Counted from the first letter of the stretch, positions 16,243 through 26,362 are shown. The stretch: DNA of 64,000 nt from Chryseobacterium jejuense (GCF_017877355.1 NZ_JAGIPR010000016.1:1-64000), one strand, 5' to 3'. Numbers and translations are program-made. Notes: generated by a model from the sequence alone, not told the origin.

Positions 16243-19200
16243 ATGAAAAAGTTATTAACAGTTTCCATACAGAAAAAATGGCTTATACTGGCCCTCTTTA
16301 TATTATTAGGATTTTTTGGATACTACTCCTGGACTAAGCTTTCCGTTGAAGCTTATCCGGATATTGCAGATACCACTTCACAGGTAGTGACTCAGGTACA
16401 GGGGCTCGCTGCCGAAGAAGTAGAACAACAGATCACCATCCCGCTGGAAAGAGCCCTTAACGGAATTCCGGGAATGCATGTCATGCGAAGCAAGAGTACA
16501 TTTGGACTTTCCATGATTACCATTGTATTTGATGATGGAATTGATGATTATTGGGCTAGACAGCGTATTCAGGAAAGACTGGCCGAAGTTTCCCTGCCTT
16601 ACGATGCACAGCCGGGACTAGATCCACTAACCTCGCCCGTAGGAGAAATCTACCGATATGTGATTGAAAGTGATAATAAAAGTTTAAGAGAACTTACCGA
16701 TCTTCAGAATTTCGTGATCATCCCCAGAATAAAACAGGTTTCAGGAATTGCAGATGTAACTAATTTTGGCGGAATTACAACTCAGTTTCAGATAGAGCTT
16801 GATCCCAACAAATTAGAGCAATATGGGCTTTCCCTTGCAGAAATTATTGAGACCATCAGTAAAAACAATGCCAGTGCAGGCGGAAGTATGCTTCCCCGTG
16901 GAGATCTCGCCTATGTAGTTCGTGGAATCGGATTGATTAAAAATCTTGACGATCTTGGAAAAACCGTTGTAAAGACAGAAAAAGGAGTTCCTGTTTTTTT
17001 AAATGATATCGGAACCTTAAAATATGGAAATCTTGAACGCAAAGGAATCCTAGGTTTTACTGATAGAAGCAGAAACTACAATGAAAGTGTAGGCGGAATT
17101 GTCTTGCTATTAAAGGGTCAAAATCCATCGCAGGTATTGATTGGTGTTCACGAAGCCGTAGATGAGCTCAACAAAAATATTCTTCCGGCTGGGGTAAAAA
17201 TTCACACCTATCTGGACAGAACTGATCTGGTAAAAACCACTCTTAACACAGTATCCCATACTTTAACGGAAGGAATTGTATTGGTTATTATCATATTAAT
17301 TGTATTCCTTGGAAGCTGGCGGGGAGCTCTTCTAACAGCTATTACCATTCCTTTTTCACTTCTTATTGCTTTTATTTTTATGCATTTCACCAATATTCCG
17401 GCCAACCTTCTTTCATTGGGGGCCATAGATTTCGGAATTATTGTAGACGGTTCCATCGTAATGCTGGAAGCTATTTTAAGGCAAAGAGAAGAACATCCAG
17501 ACAAGGAACTGGAAGAGAAAACGATCATTCAAAAAGCCACTGAAATTGCGAAACCGATATTCTTTTCAGGAATTATCATCATTACGGCTTACCTGCCTTT
17601 GTTCGCTTTTGAAAGAGTTGAAAAAAAATTATTTACCCCTATGGCATTTACTGTAGGATACGCATTATTAGGAGCTCTGGCAGTAGCTTTATTACTGATT
17701 CCAGGGCTGGCTTATATGATTTATAGAAAGCCCAGAAAACTGTATCACAACCGATGGCTTGAAAAAGTAAGTAACGCTTATGGCAAAGGAATTGACAAAA
17801 TCATGTCTGCACCAAAAAAAATCTTTATTCCCGCAGGAATTGTATTACTTGGAGCCGGAATTCTTTCTTATAGCGTAGGTAAAGACTTCTTACCTGAGCT
17901 TGATGAAGGTTCCATTTGGCTGCAAGTACAGCTTCCACCGGGAATTTCTCTGAAAAAAGCTCAGGAAATGAGTGATTCTCTTCGTCTCAGAACGATGAAG
18001 CATTCCGAAGTTACTTATATTATGGTACAGGCAGGACGTAATGATGACGGCACCGATCCATGGACTGCTTCCCACTTTGAAGTATCTGTAGGCATCAAAC
18101 CTTACAAAGAATGGGCATCAGGAAAAACCAAAGCAGACCTCATCAAAGAATTAGCAGAAGATTACAAGGAAATGCCTGGCTTTACAGTAGGTTTTTCTCA
18201 ACCCATGATTGATGGAGTAATGGATAAAATATCGGGTGCTCACAGTGAGTTGGTGGTAAAAATCTACGGGGATGACTTCGCCGGAACAAGGCAGGTTGCA
18301 GACAATGTTCTTTCTCTTTTAAAAACCGTTCCCGGTTCTGCAGATCTTGCCATTGACCAGGAACCACCTCTGCCTCAATTGCAAATTGTTGCTGACAGAA
18401 ATAAAATTGCCCAGTACGGATTGAATGTTTCTGATGTTACCGATCTTATTGAAACGGCTCTCGGAGGGAAAGCAGTCTCTCAGATTTTCATTGGCAACAA
18501 AGTATATGATATTTCCTGCCGTTATGTGGAAAACAGCCGCAATACTCCTGAAAAAATAGGAAACCTGATGCTGGCCTCTTCTTCGGGAGCTAAAATCCCA
18601 CTTTCACAGATTGCCTCAGTAAAATTGAGTACCGGAGAAAGTACCATTACAAGAGAAATGAATAAGAGACATCTTACCGTGAAATTAAACCTTAGGGGAC
18701 GTGATCTTACTTCATTCATCAACGAAGCACAGAAAAGCATTGAAAAAAATATTCGTTACGATCATGAAAAATATCAGATCAAATGGGGCGGACAGTTTGA
18801 AAATAAAAACAGAGCTTATTCAAGGCTGGCAGTTATTGTTCCGTTGGCATTAGCAGTTATGTTCCTGCTGCTATATGGCGCGTTTGGAACCTTCAGACAG
18901 GCATTGGTCTTAATGAGTATCATTCCGTTGGCCTTATTTGGAGGAATGCTGGCCTTGAATATCAGGGGAATGTCACTTAATGTATCTTCTGCAGTAGGCT
19001 TTATTGCTTTATTTGGAGTGGCTATTCAGAATGGAGTGATTATGGTTTCCCATATCAACACCTTAAGAAAAAATAAAATTCCGCTTAAAGCCTCGGTCAT
19101 TCAGGGAGCCAAGGATCGTTTCAGACCGGTATTGATGACCGCTTCCGTAGCAATCATAGGGTTATTACCTGCTTCCCTGGCAACAGGAATCGGTTCTGAT

Positions 19201-19338
19201 GTACAGAGACCTTTGGCTACCGTGATTGTGTATGGATTGATGTTCTCAACATTCCTTACTCTGTTTGTACTTCCTGCCATTTATTATTTAGCTGAATACC
19301 GTTTCGATAAACAAAATGCAACCTCTCATGAAATCTAA
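16243..19338 (+). CDS. Heavy-metal RND efflux pump (CusA/CzcA family)
   Basis: 1031 residues, the usual length. Starts with a basic segment and TM1, then a porter domain with VEAYPDIADTTSQVVTQVQG, which is typical of the heavy-metal branch. The proton-relay helix TM4 reads DFGIIVDGSIVMLEA, with the two aspartates of the HME family. Exports a metal cation by proton antiport through the adaptor and TolC-like channel. The metal (Co/Zn/Cd/Ni or Cu/Ag) cannot be fixed. Starts 42 bases after the adaptor; overlaps the channel gene by 11 bases. Confidence 0.96.
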   Translation: MKKLLTVSIQKKWLILALFILLGFFGYYSWTKLSVEAYPDIADTTSQVVTQVQGLAAEEVEQQITIPLERALNGIPGMHVMRSKSTFGLSMITIVFDDGIDDYWARQRIQERLAEVSLPYDAQPGLDPLTSPVGEIYRYVIESDNKSLRELTDLQNFVIIPRIKQVSGIADVTNFGGITTQFQIELDPNKLEQYGLSLAEIIETISKNNASAGGSMLPRGDLAYVVRGIGLIKNLDDLGKTVVKTEKGVPVFLNDIGTLKYGNLERKGILGFTDRSRNYNESVGGIVLLLKGQNPSQVLIGVHEAVDELNKNILPAGVKIHTYLDRTDLVKTTLNTVSHTLTEGIVLVIIILIVFLGSWRGALLTAITIPFSLLIAFIFMHFTNIPANLLSLGAIDFGIIVDGSIVMLEAILRQREEHPDKELEEKTIIQKATEIAKPIFFSGIIIITAYLPLFAFERVEKKLFTPMAFTVGYALLGALAVALLLIPGLAYMIYRKPRKLYHNRWLEKVSNAYGKGIDKIMSAPKKIFIPAGIVLLGAGILSYSVGKDFLPELDEGSIWLQVQLPPGISLKKAQEMSDSLRLRTMKHSEVTYIMVQAGRNDDGTDPWTASHFEVSVGIKPYKEWASGKTKADLIKELAEDYKEMPGFTVGFSQPMIDGVMDKISGAHSELVVKIYGDDFAGTRQVADNVLSLLKTVPGSADLAIDQEPPLPQLQIVADRNKIAQYGLNVSDVTDLIETALGGKAVSQIFIGNKVYDISCRYVENSRNTPEKIGNLMLASSSGAKIPLSQIASVKLSTGESTITREMNKRHLTVKLNLRGRDLTSFINEAQKSIEKNIRYDHEKYQIKWGGQFENKNRAYSRLAVIVPLALAVMFLLLYGAFGTFRQALVLMSIIPLALFGGMLALNIRGMSLNVSSAVGFIALFGVAIQNGVIMVSHINTLRKNKIPLKASVIQGAKDRFRPVLMTASVAIIGLLPASLATGIGSDVQRPLATVIVYGLMFSTFLTLFVLPAIYYLAEYRFDKQNATSHEI

Positions 19339-20587
19339 TTTTTTAATCATAGTATTATGTACCGTTACAGGTATATTCATCAAGGGCCAGACAGAACAGG
19401 AACCTATTTACTTCAGTGAGTACCTGAATTATGTAAAGGATAAAAATCTTGGTCTTGCAGCACAGAAATACAATGTCAGCATGGCTGAAGCCTCTATCCT
19501 CACCGCAGGAATATTCCCTGATCCTCAAATTGAAATGGAAACCTCCAACAACGGAGTTTCCAAGGATATGGGATACACGGTAGGAGGGTCAGTCAGCTGG
19601 ACGCTTGAATTGGGTGGTAAAAGAAAAGCCAGAATAGAAACGGCAAAAAATGAATCCGAATATTCGAAACTACAACTACAGGACTATCTACGAAATCTTC
19701 TTGCTGATGCCACTTTAGGCTATATTGAGGCTTTGAAATCAAAAGCATTACTAACTGTTCAGAAAGAATCATATCAAAGCATGCTTAAACTGGCTAAATC
19801 CGATAGTATCCGATACAAATTAGGTGATATTTCCAAAGTGACCTCTCAGCAAAGCAGATTGGAAGCTTCTTCTTTATTGAACGAAGTTTATCAGCTGGAA
19901 GGAGCTCAGCAACAGTCTATCACTGCCTTATCTGATTTTATCGGGAGTGACAGTACTGGCAAAGAGGTTGCTGGAGATCTCAATACCTTCAACAGAACGT
20001 TCACTTTAAATGATCTCATCACCCAGGCTTTTAACCAAAGAGCAGATCTGTTAGCTTCAAAACAAAATATCAATACAGCGGCAAGCCGTGTTAAACTTGA
20101 AAAAGCTAACCGTGTGATAGACTTAGGATTGAGTGCCGGAGCCGGACACAATACTGTGGCCAATAATGAAATTGCCCCATCTCCTGCTGTTAATACCATA
20201 CAATTGGGAATCAGTGTTCCTTTAAAGTTTTCCAATCGCCGGAATGCCGATCTTAAAATTGCAGAAATGGGTTATGCTCAGGCAGAAACAGAATACAAGC
20301 AAGTTGAAAACAGCATACAAATGGAAGTGACTCAGGCTTACCAACAGTATACTTCTGCTCAAAAACAGCTACAGCAGTTCGATAACGGCATGTTGAAAGA
20401 AGCGGAAAGCATCCTGAATGGAATCACTTACAGTTATCAGCGGGGAGAAAGTTCTATTTTAGAAGTACTCAATGCTCAAAGAACATATAATGAACTTCGT
20501 CAGAATTATTTCCAGCTTTTAGCAGAAAACGCTTCCGCTTTAATTGAGCTTGAACGCAAAGCCGGAATCTGGGATATTAATTTTTAA
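19328..20587 (+). CDS. TolC/CzcC-type outer-membrane efflux channel
   Basis: 419 residues if begun at the ATG at 19328, which gives a clean signal peptide (MKSNFLIIVLCTVTGIFIKG). An in-frame ATG at 19316 would add MQPL. Two OEP repeats of long helices (for example AEASILTAGIFPDPQIEME and YAQAETEYKQVENSIQMEV) form the periplasmic tunnel. Outer-membrane exit duct for the RND pump. Last gene of the mgtC-adaptor-pump-channel operon; the start overlaps the pump gene, suggesting coupled translation. Confidence 0.94.
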   Translation: MKSNFLIIVLCTVTGIFIKGQTEQEPIYFSEYLNYVKDKNLGLAAQKYNVSMAEASILTAGIFPDPQIEMETSNNGVSKDMGYTVGGSVSWTLELGGKRKARIETAKNESEYSKLQLQDYLRNLLADATLGYIEALKSKALLTVQKESYQSMLKLAKSDSIRYKLGDISKVTSQQSRLEASSLLNEVYQLEGAQQQSITALSDFIGSDSTGKEVAGDLNTFNRTFTLNDLITQAFNQRADLLASKQNINTAASRVKLEKANRVIDLGLSAGAGHNTVANNEIAPSPAVNTIQLGISVPLKFSNRRNADLKIAEMGYAQAETEYKQVENSIQMEVTQAYQQYTSAQKQLQQFDNGMLKEAESILNGITYSYQRGESSILEVLNAQRTYNELRQNYFQLLAENASALIELERKAGIWDINF

Positions 20588-20589
20588 AA

Positions 20590-20747
20590 GAAGGGAAGTT
20601 AGAGGCAGGAAGATGGAAGTTTATTCAGTCGGAAAATAACTCGAACTCCTATTAATTAACCTTTTCAAAATTGGAAATATTTTTAATAATAAACGATAGG
20701 CTATCAGGAACACAATAATAACTTCCAGCCTCCCGCTTCCTGTCTTT
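20590..20747. repeat. Inverted pair of GGAAG-type intergenic repeats
   Basis: Forward half GGGAAGTTAGAGGCAGGAAG at 20593-20612 continues to GATGGAAGT and faces AACTTCCAGCCTCCCGCTTC at 20720-20739. Same family and spacing class as the pair at 10249-10394. Confidence 0.65.
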
Positions 20748-20768
20748 AAAAACGCCCACAATTCAAAA

Positions 20769-20800
20769 AAAGCCCTGAAATCTATATGATCCAGGGCTTT
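20769..20800. terminator. Bidirectional terminator
   Basis: AAAGCCCTG and CAGGGCTTT pair around a 13-base loop, with A-run before and T-rich sequence after. It lies between the convergent channel and DUF1801 genes. Confidence 0.75.
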
Positions 20801-20802
20801 TA

Positions 20803-21258
20803 TTATTTCTTATACTGAGATTCATAGATACCCATCCAATCTTCTGCCGTCATTTTCCGGCTCAGTTCTGCAATCAGCTCAAAAGGAATATCTTCAGGTT
20901 TTTTGAAACGGACGCAGGACTTTCCCATATCAAGCTTTTTCCTGGAATGTTTAGGATATTCTGCCACAAACCAATCCAACAGTTCTGGTCTGGAATACAA
21001 GCCCATATGATACAGTGCAATAAAATTCTTCTGTGAAGCCAGATTAATAAAGGGTAAAGGTGTTCCGGGTGTACAATGATAGCCTGCAGGATATGTTTTC
21101 AAGGGAACCACCCAGCCTAACATTCCGTAATTGGAAATTTTTTCAAACCCTTTAGGCAGATTGTCATTAATCACATCAAAAAGTTTTTTAAACGGCGCCT
21201 GTCTTTCCGCCGGAATCTTGGAAAGATAGTCTTCCAATGAGTTTGATATAATTTGCAT
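20803..21258 (-). CDS. DUF1801 domain protein
   Basis: 151 residues, no signal peptide. The pattern LEDYLSKIPAERQAPFKKLF, ISNYGMLGWVVPLKTYPAGY, NFIALYHMGLYS and KSCVRFKKPEDIPFELIAEL is that of DUF1801 (YdhG-like, SufE/iron-chaperone-like fold reported for relatives). Function unknown. Monocistronic between dispersed repeats. Confidence 0.85.
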   Translation of the reverse strand: MQIISNSLEDYLSKIPAERQAPFKKLFDVINDNLPKGFEKISNYGMLGWVVPLKTYPAGYHCTPGTPLPFINLASQKNFIALYHMGLYSRPELLDWFVAEYPKHSRKKLDMGKSCVRFKKPEDIPFELIAELSRKMTAEDWMGIYESQYKK

Positions 21259-21325
21259 TTTCAGTGAATTTTAGAAGTTTAAATTAATAAAAATTATTGA
21301 TTATTTATAGAGAAATAGATTGAAA

Positions 21326-21349
21326 CTGGAAGAGGGAGGCTGGAAGTTA
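21326..21349. repeat. Single GGAAG-type repeat half
   Basis: CTGGAAGAGGGAGGCTGGAA at 21326-21345, then GTTA. No good inverted partner is visible within 150 bases, so it is a solo or degenerated copy. Confidence 0.55.
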
Positions 21350-21445
21350 CTATTCAATATATATTTACTGAAAAGTATCGCAAATCAATAGAATTAAGTC
21401 ACAATAATACTTACCATTTCTCCGGTATCATGCTCTAGATTTCAT

Positions 21446-21477
21446 AAAAAAGCAGCGATACAATAATGCATCGCCGC
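21446..21477 (-). terminator. Terminator of the fibronectin/T9SS protein
   Basis: On the minus strand GCGGCGAT and ATCGCTGC pair (one mismatch) around a 10-base loop, followed by TTTTTT. Confidence 0.7.
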
Positions 21478-21501
21478 TCAACTTTATTTACATTAAAAAA
21501 A

Positions 21502-23295
21502 TTATTTTTTGATCGTTTTTACAGTAGATTGTGATCCGTCCTTAAAATAAAGTGTCACAAAATACAACCCTGAATTCAGCCTGCTTAGATCCAGCTCTTT
21601 CACAGAACCTTCAATTGTTTTCACCACTCTTCCTGCAGTATCCGTTATAGCGACTGACTTAACATCTCTTGTATCTGAAATATACAGAATATCTTTAAAC
21701 GGATTCGGATGAACTGATATTTTTTTCACCTGACGGTTCACCTCCGAAGTACTTAGTTGAGCATTTTCAACCGTAAAATCATCCACATAGAAATTATAAT
21801 CCAGGTCTTCATCCTGCGATCCTGTGCTGCCATAAAATGCAAAGACGGTATTCGCACTGACAAAATTAGCCAGATCAAATGTATACTCGTTAGAAGTATT
21901 GGAAGGAGCATTATTGGCATCCCAGGTTTGCAGAATCGTCCATGTGGTTCCGCCATCATTGGAAACCAGGAAATGAACAACATCATCACTATCCATTCCT
22001 GAAGAATCCGCATTATAATATTGTGTTACTCCATAATTAAACTTCACTTTATAACCACCTGCAGAGAGATTAAAAGATGCTGTCTTAAGCCATCCTGTTC
22101 TATCTGAGGAGTATAAATTTATAGAAGCTGAAGGTCCGTTAGCTGATGCATTTAAAAAACTACGTGATCCCCAATAAGAAAAATCTGTACCTGATGGCCC
22201 TGTAGCAGGATCTCCTCCAGTTAAGTTATTAGCCCAGCATTGGCCAGGGAAACTACTAAAATCATTAGTATACGATGGCACTATTGCACCACATTGTGTT
22301 GTAAATGATTTAGCAAGAGACCATACACTCTTACTTGTTGCTGTACTACAATTGGCTCTTACCCAATAATAATAAGTTGTACTTGGAGATAAATTATTCA
22401 GAGTATAGGAAGTTCCTGTAACATTGGAATGATTAGGATTTACATTACTTGCTGGAACTCCTGAGTTAGTACTGTAATAAATATCATAACTTGTAGTCTG
22501 ATTACTTGCAGGAACCGTCCATGAAATCTGAGCATTATTGGCTGTAACTCCAGTTGCATCATCTGTTGTAGGAGCAATACAATCAGTATAAGCATCTGCT
22601 GAGAATGCAAAAATATTAGGAATTCCGAAACCGGAACTTTTTGTAATCGTTACACTTTGTATTGGTTTAGCCTGATTAGCTGCATCAATATCCAAAACAG
22701 CCTGATACAATCTGGGATTAGTACTATTAGGTTCTAAGTTATCATTATCTCTATTGATCCTTCCAATCCCCTGAATAGCAAAATTAGAGCCGCCATACCA
22801 GTCCGAAAGGTTAATATTAGAAAATGTTTGGGTTGAATTATCTGTAAAAGTTACTGTTGCACTTACTATGGACGTACCACTACCACTCGTTGAAAGCATA
22901 TACAACTTAAAAGCAGCCATTGGAGTAGTAAATACAAGAGTTCCATTATCTCCTGCTGTAATCAGCTTCAAAGAATTATTAGCACTTAAATCTCCCAATT
23001 GGTAACTTAGACCAGGTGTAGAAGCTACCACCGAATTAATGATACCATCCGCAGGAATTCCATACGTAAGAGCAGAGCTGGTGGGGGTAAGTTTAAAATC
23101 CCTCGCTACAAAAGCAAAAGAAACTCCATCAACGTCTGTTGTAGTAGATATTGAAGAAGACCCTACTCCGTTGGCAATTACATCTACCGTAAATCCGGAA
23201 GTAATCGGCATATTTTGAAAATTTTGAGCCATCATTGCTGATGCTGAAAGAAGAGCAATAGCAGGTAAAGCTCTAAAAAATAAATTTATTATCAT
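21502..23295 (-). CDS. Secreted fibronectin type III protein with T9SS sorting tail
   Basis: 597 residues from the ATG at 23295, which gives a signal peptide (ALPAIALLSASAMMAQ). The upstream in-frame Met would spoil it. About residues 35-240 form a beta-rich domain I do not recognise. A fibronectin type III domain follows near 245-335 (ITVPASNQTT-like strands, SPSTTYYYWVRANC), then a jelly-roll/MAM-like domain ending FYVDDFTVENA. The C-terminal 80 residues (SVHPNPFKDILYIS ... LNSGLYFVTLYF, ending KTIKK) are a type A T9SS sorting signal. Predicted exported through the outer membrane and surface-attached. No enzyme motif seen. Confidence 0.85.
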   Translation of the reverse strand: MIINLFFRALPAIALLSASAMMAQNFQNMPITSGFTVDVIANGVGSSSISTTTDVDGVSFAFVARDFKLTPTSSALTYGIPADGIINSVVASTPGLSYQLGDLSANNSLKLITAGDNGTLVFTTPMAAFKLYMLSTSGSGTSIVSATVTFTDNSTQTFSNINLSDWYGGSNFAIQGIGRINRDNDNLEPNSTNPRLYQAVLDIDAANQAKPIQSVTITKSSGFGIPNIFAFSADAYTDCIAPTTDDATGVTANNAQISWTVPASNQTTSYDIYYSTNSGVPASNVNPNHSNVTGTSYTLNNLSPSTTYYYWVRANCSTATSKSVWSLAKSFTTQCGAIVPSYTNDFSSFPGQCWANNLTGGDPATGPSGTDFSYWGSRSFLNASANGPSASINLYSSDRTGWLKTASFNLSAGGYKVKFNYGVTQYYNADSSGMDSDDVVHFLVSNDGGTTWTILQTWDANNAPSNTSNEYTFDLANFVSANTVFAFYGSTGSQDEDLDYNFYVDDFTVENAQLSTSEVNRQVKKISVHPNPFKDILYISDTRDVKSVAITDTAGRVVKTIEGSVKELDLSRLNSGLYFVTLYFKDGSQSTVKTIKK

Positions 23296-23508
23296 TTTAT
23301 TCACATTTGAATGGTAATTTAAGAAAAATATCAATATAAAAAGATTATTTTTAACAAAAAATCAATAATTAATCAAAATAGAACTAATATTAATAGTAAA
23401 ATCCATAAAGTTATCACCGCTGAAAGGAGATGACAGGCCATTTCTTCTTATTCTTAATTTTATTATTGGGAAATTAAATCCTATTTTTGTCATACAAATT
23501 TTTGAACA

Positions 23509-24714
23509 ATGCCGAATATTTCAAACAGAGCACTGCATATGCCGCCATCGCCGGTAAGAAAACTGGTTCCCTTTGCGTTACAAGCAAAACAGAAAGGAAT
23601 AAAAGTATATCACCTTAATATCGGACAGCCTGATATTGAAACTCCGGAAACAGCATTAAATGCTTTAAAGAACATTGATCTTAAAGTATTGGAATATGCA
23701 CTTTCTGAAGGTAATTTAGACTACAGAAATGCCCTTACAGAATATTACCACTCTCTAGGCTTTTCAGACCTAACCCCTGATAACTTTATTGTTACCAATG
23801 GTGGTTCTGAAGCACTAAATTTTGCCATTTCAACTTTGTGTGATGATGGAGATGAAGTAATTATCCCTGAGCCTTACTATGCTAACTACAATGGATTTAC
23901 CAGTACATTTGATGTAAATGTAGTAGCCGTTTCATCTACAATTGATACAGGTTTTGCCTTGCCACCCATTGAAGAGTTTGAAAAAAAGATCACAGAAAAA
24001 ACCAGAGCAATTATCATTTGTAACCCAGGGAACCCAACAGGATACCTTTACACTCGTGAAGAGCTTCAGAAACTTGCTGAGATTGCTTTAAAATATGACA
24101 TCGTAATCATTTCTGATGAAGTATACAGAGAATATGTATATGATGGAAAACAACAGATATCTATTCTTGATTTCCCTGAATTAAAAGAAAACTGCATCGT
24201 TATTGATTCAGAATCCAAGCGTTATTCTATGTGTGGAGTAAGAATCGGATGTATGGTTACCCGTTCTCAAAAAATCCGTAATGCTGCGATCCTTTTTGCA
24301 CAGGCAAGATTAAGCCCTGTTCTTTTAGGACAGATTGCAGCAACAGCAGCTCATCAGAATGACGGAGCTTATATCAGAGCTGTAAGAGAGGAATATACTC
24401 ACAGAAGAAATGTTTTAGTAGACCTTTTAAATGCTATTCCAGGTGTAATCTGCCCTAAGCCAAGAGGTGCTTTCTATTGTGTTGCCGAACTTCCTGTAGA
24501 TGATACTGAAAAATTTGCACAATGGTTGCTTGAATCATATTCTAACAACAAAGAAACCATTATGGTAGCTCCTGCCGGAGGTTTCTACAGTGATCCTGAA
24601 TTAGGTAAAAAACAGGTAAGAATTGCTTACGTACTGAAAGAAGAAGACCTTAAAAGAAGTGCTGAAATTCTGAAAGATGCTTTAAAACAGTATAGAGAAG
24701 AATTCAGCCTATAA
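23509..24714 (+). CDS. PLP-dependent aminotransferase (class I/II)
   Basis: 401 residues, cytoplasmic. Fold-type I aminotransferase: HLNIGQPDIETP at the start, NPGNPTG for phosphate/substrate, ISDEVYREYVYDG with the PLP-ring Asp and Tyr, Schiff-base Lys237 in SESKRYSMCG, and the substrate-carboxylate Arg in VRIAYV near the end. Resembles aspartate/aromatic aminotransferases of the AspC/MalY-like broad group; the exact substrate is open. First gene of a run with a small lipoprotein and murB. TATTTTTG at 23482 may be its -7 element. Confidence 0.92.
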   Translation: MPNISNRALHMPPSPVRKLVPFALQAKQKGIKVYHLNIGQPDIETPETALNALKNIDLKVLEYALSEGNLDYRNALTEYYHSLGFSDLTPDNFIVTNGGSEALNFAISTLCDDGDEVIIPEPYYANYNGFTSTFDVNVVAVSSTIDTGFALPPIEEFEKKITEKTRAIIICNPGNPTGYLYTREELQKLAEIALKYDIVIISDEVYREYVYDGKQQISILDFPELKENCIVIDSESKRYSMCGVRIGCMVTRSQKIRNAAILFAQARLSPVLLGQIAATAAHQNDGAYIRAVREEYTHRRNVLVDLLNAIPGVICPKPRGAFYCVAELPVDDTEKFAQWLLESYSNNKETIMVAPAGGFYSDPELGKKQVRIAYVLKEEDLKRSAEILKDALKQYREEFSL

Positions 24715-24724
24715 ATTATATAAG

Positions 24725-25204
24725 ATGCCGACAACAAAAAATGTATATCTGAAACTCATATTTCCGATCTTTTTGCTGTCGGCATTTTTTTCTTGTGATT
24801 CTAAAAAATCAAAGCAACCTTCAGCTTCTACCAATGAAATAACCTTTATCAGGCTATCTCATATCGGCGGAACTATGGGAGAATACAGGATTATTAAAGT
24901 GACCAAAGATTCTGTCTTTGCAGAAAAGGGCGCCACTGCCAATAAAACGCACCAGAAATGGGCTTCAGCAATCAATATGGATACATGGAAGCAGCTCATC
25001 TCTCCTATTAATATTAAAGATCTTGACAAGATAAAAAGTTCACCAAGCCAACAGTCTGTAGATGGTATTGATGAAACTTTTCAGATACGCACTCCTAAGA
25101 AAGCTCATTTCTATGTCAACTCTTTTGCCGATCCGGAACATTACAAACAGCTTCAGCAGTTTAAAGAACAACTAGACAACATTCTTCCAAAAGAATACAA
25201 ATAA
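24725..25204 (+). CDS. Predicted lipoprotein, function unknown
   Basis: 159 residues. Lipoprotein signal ending LSAFFSC (Cys25). The mature part contains THQKWASAINMDTWKQLISP and ends QLDNILPKEY. I do not recognise the family. Lies 10 bases after the aminotransferase and 3 bases before murB, so it is part of that operon; its conservation next to murB would be worth knowing. Confidence 0.75.
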   Translation: MPTTKNVYLKLIFPIFLLSAFFSCDSKKSKQPSASTNEITFIRLSHIGGTMGEYRIIKVTKDSVFAEKGATANKTHQKWASAINMDTWKQLISPINIKDLDKIKSSPSQQSVDGIDETFQIRTPKKAHFYVNSFADPEHYKQLQQFKEQLDNILPKEYK

Positions 25205-25207
25205 AAC

Positions 25208-26227
25208 ATGCAAGAAAATTTTTCCTTAAAGCCTTACAATACATTTGGTGTTGATGCCCAAGCAAAATACTTTGTTGAAATAAACAACATCGAAGAATTA
25301 AAAAACGCTCTTATTTTTTCAAAAGAAAATACTCTTCCTCTTTTATTTTTGGGAGGCGGAAGTAATATTCTGCTGACAAAAGATTTTGACGGACTTGCTA
25401 TTAAGCTAAATTTAAAAGGTATTTCCGAGAAAGATCTCAATGAAGATGAAATTCTGATTACTGCAAAAGCAGGTGAAAACTGGCATGAATTTGTGACGTA
25501 CTGTCTGAGCAAAAATTACGGTGGATTAGAAAACCTTTCTTTAATTCCCGGTAATGTAGGAACTTCTCCTATGCAGAATATCGGAGCTTACGGAACAGAA
25601 ATCAAGGATGTATTTATCAACTGTCAGGTATTGGATTTGGAAAATCTTGAGCTTACCACTTTCGATCTTGAAGAATGCAGATTTGGCTACAGGGATTCTA
25701 TCTTCAAGCAAGAAGGAGAAGGAAAAGGAAAATATATCATTTTAGAAGTTACCTTTAAACTTACTAAGAAAGATCACCATATTAAAACAGAATATGGCGC
25801 TATTAAATCTGAGCTTGAAAATCTTGGAATTACCAATCCTACGATACAGGATATCTCCCAAGCCGTTATTAACATCAGACAAAGCAAATTACCGGATCCT
25901 AAGCAAATTGGAAATGCAGGGAGCTTTTTTAAGAATCCCACCATTCCTTTAGCTCAGTTTGAAGAGTTAAAGCAGAAGTTCGAAAATATCCAGGGGTATC
26001 CTAATGGCAATATGGTAAAAGTTCCGGCAGGATGGCTTATTGAACAATGTGGCTGGAAAGGGAAGCAGATTGGAAACGTAGCTTCGCACAAGCTTCAGTC
26101 ATTAGTTATCATCAATGCAACCGGAGAAGCAACCGGTAAAGAAATTTTTGATTTTTCCACTGAAATTATCAATTCTGTACAAGAAAAATTCGGGATAGAA
26201 CTTGAACGGGAAGTGAATATTATATAA
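25208..26227 (+). CDS. murB: UDP-N-acetylenolpyruvoylglucosamine reductase MurB
   Basis: 339 residues, type I MurB length. FAD-dependent, cytoplasmic; reduces the MurA product to UDP-MurNAc. FAD-binding motif LGGGSNILLT, then SLIPGNVGTSPMQNIGAYG, the conserved FGYRDSIFK segment, the catalytic Ser in GNAGSFFKNP and a GWLIEQCGWKGKQIG end motif. Third gene of an operon, starting 3 bases after the lipoprotein stop. Confidence 0.97.
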   Translation: MQENFSLKPYNTFGVDAQAKYFVEINNIEELKNALIFSKENTLPLLFLGGGSNILLTKDFDGLAIKLNLKGISEKDLNEDEILITAKAGENWHEFVTYCLSKNYGGLENLSLIPGNVGTSPMQNIGAYGTEIKDVFINCQVLDLENLELTTFDLEECRFGYRDSIFKQEGEGKGKYIILEVTFKLTKKDHHIKTEYGAIKSELENLGITNPTIQDISQAVINIRQSKLPDPKQIGNAGSFFKNPTIPLAQFEELKQKFENIQGYPNGNMVKVPAGWLIEQCGWKGKQIGNVASHKLQSLVIINATGEATGKEIFDFSTEIINSVQEKFGIELEREVNII

Positions 26228-26290
26228 CTTTCACTTCAGATTATATAACAGATTTCCGGGTTTTTTCCGGAATTTTGTTTTATTATTTTA

Positions 26291-26362
26291 ATTTATTCTA
26301 AATAACTATTGTCTCGCATTATTATATTTTATAGTTTTGCGGTCTGCTTATTTAGAATAAAT
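26291..26362 (+). promoter_or_regulatory. Promoter of the TonB-peroxidase operon, bracketed by a 15-bp inverted repeat
   Basis: TTG (26309-26311), 20 bases, then TAGTTTTG (26332-26339): an excellent Bacteroidota promoter. ATTTATTCTAAATAA (26291-26305) lies just upstream and its exact complement TTATTTAGAATAAAT (26348-26362) just downstream, at the start of the short leader. Each copy is itself a near-palindrome (TTATT...AATAA), of the size and AT-rich type of Fur-family boxes. Two dimers flanking the promoter would give tight iron-type repression. Site identity is inference. Confidence 0.6.
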
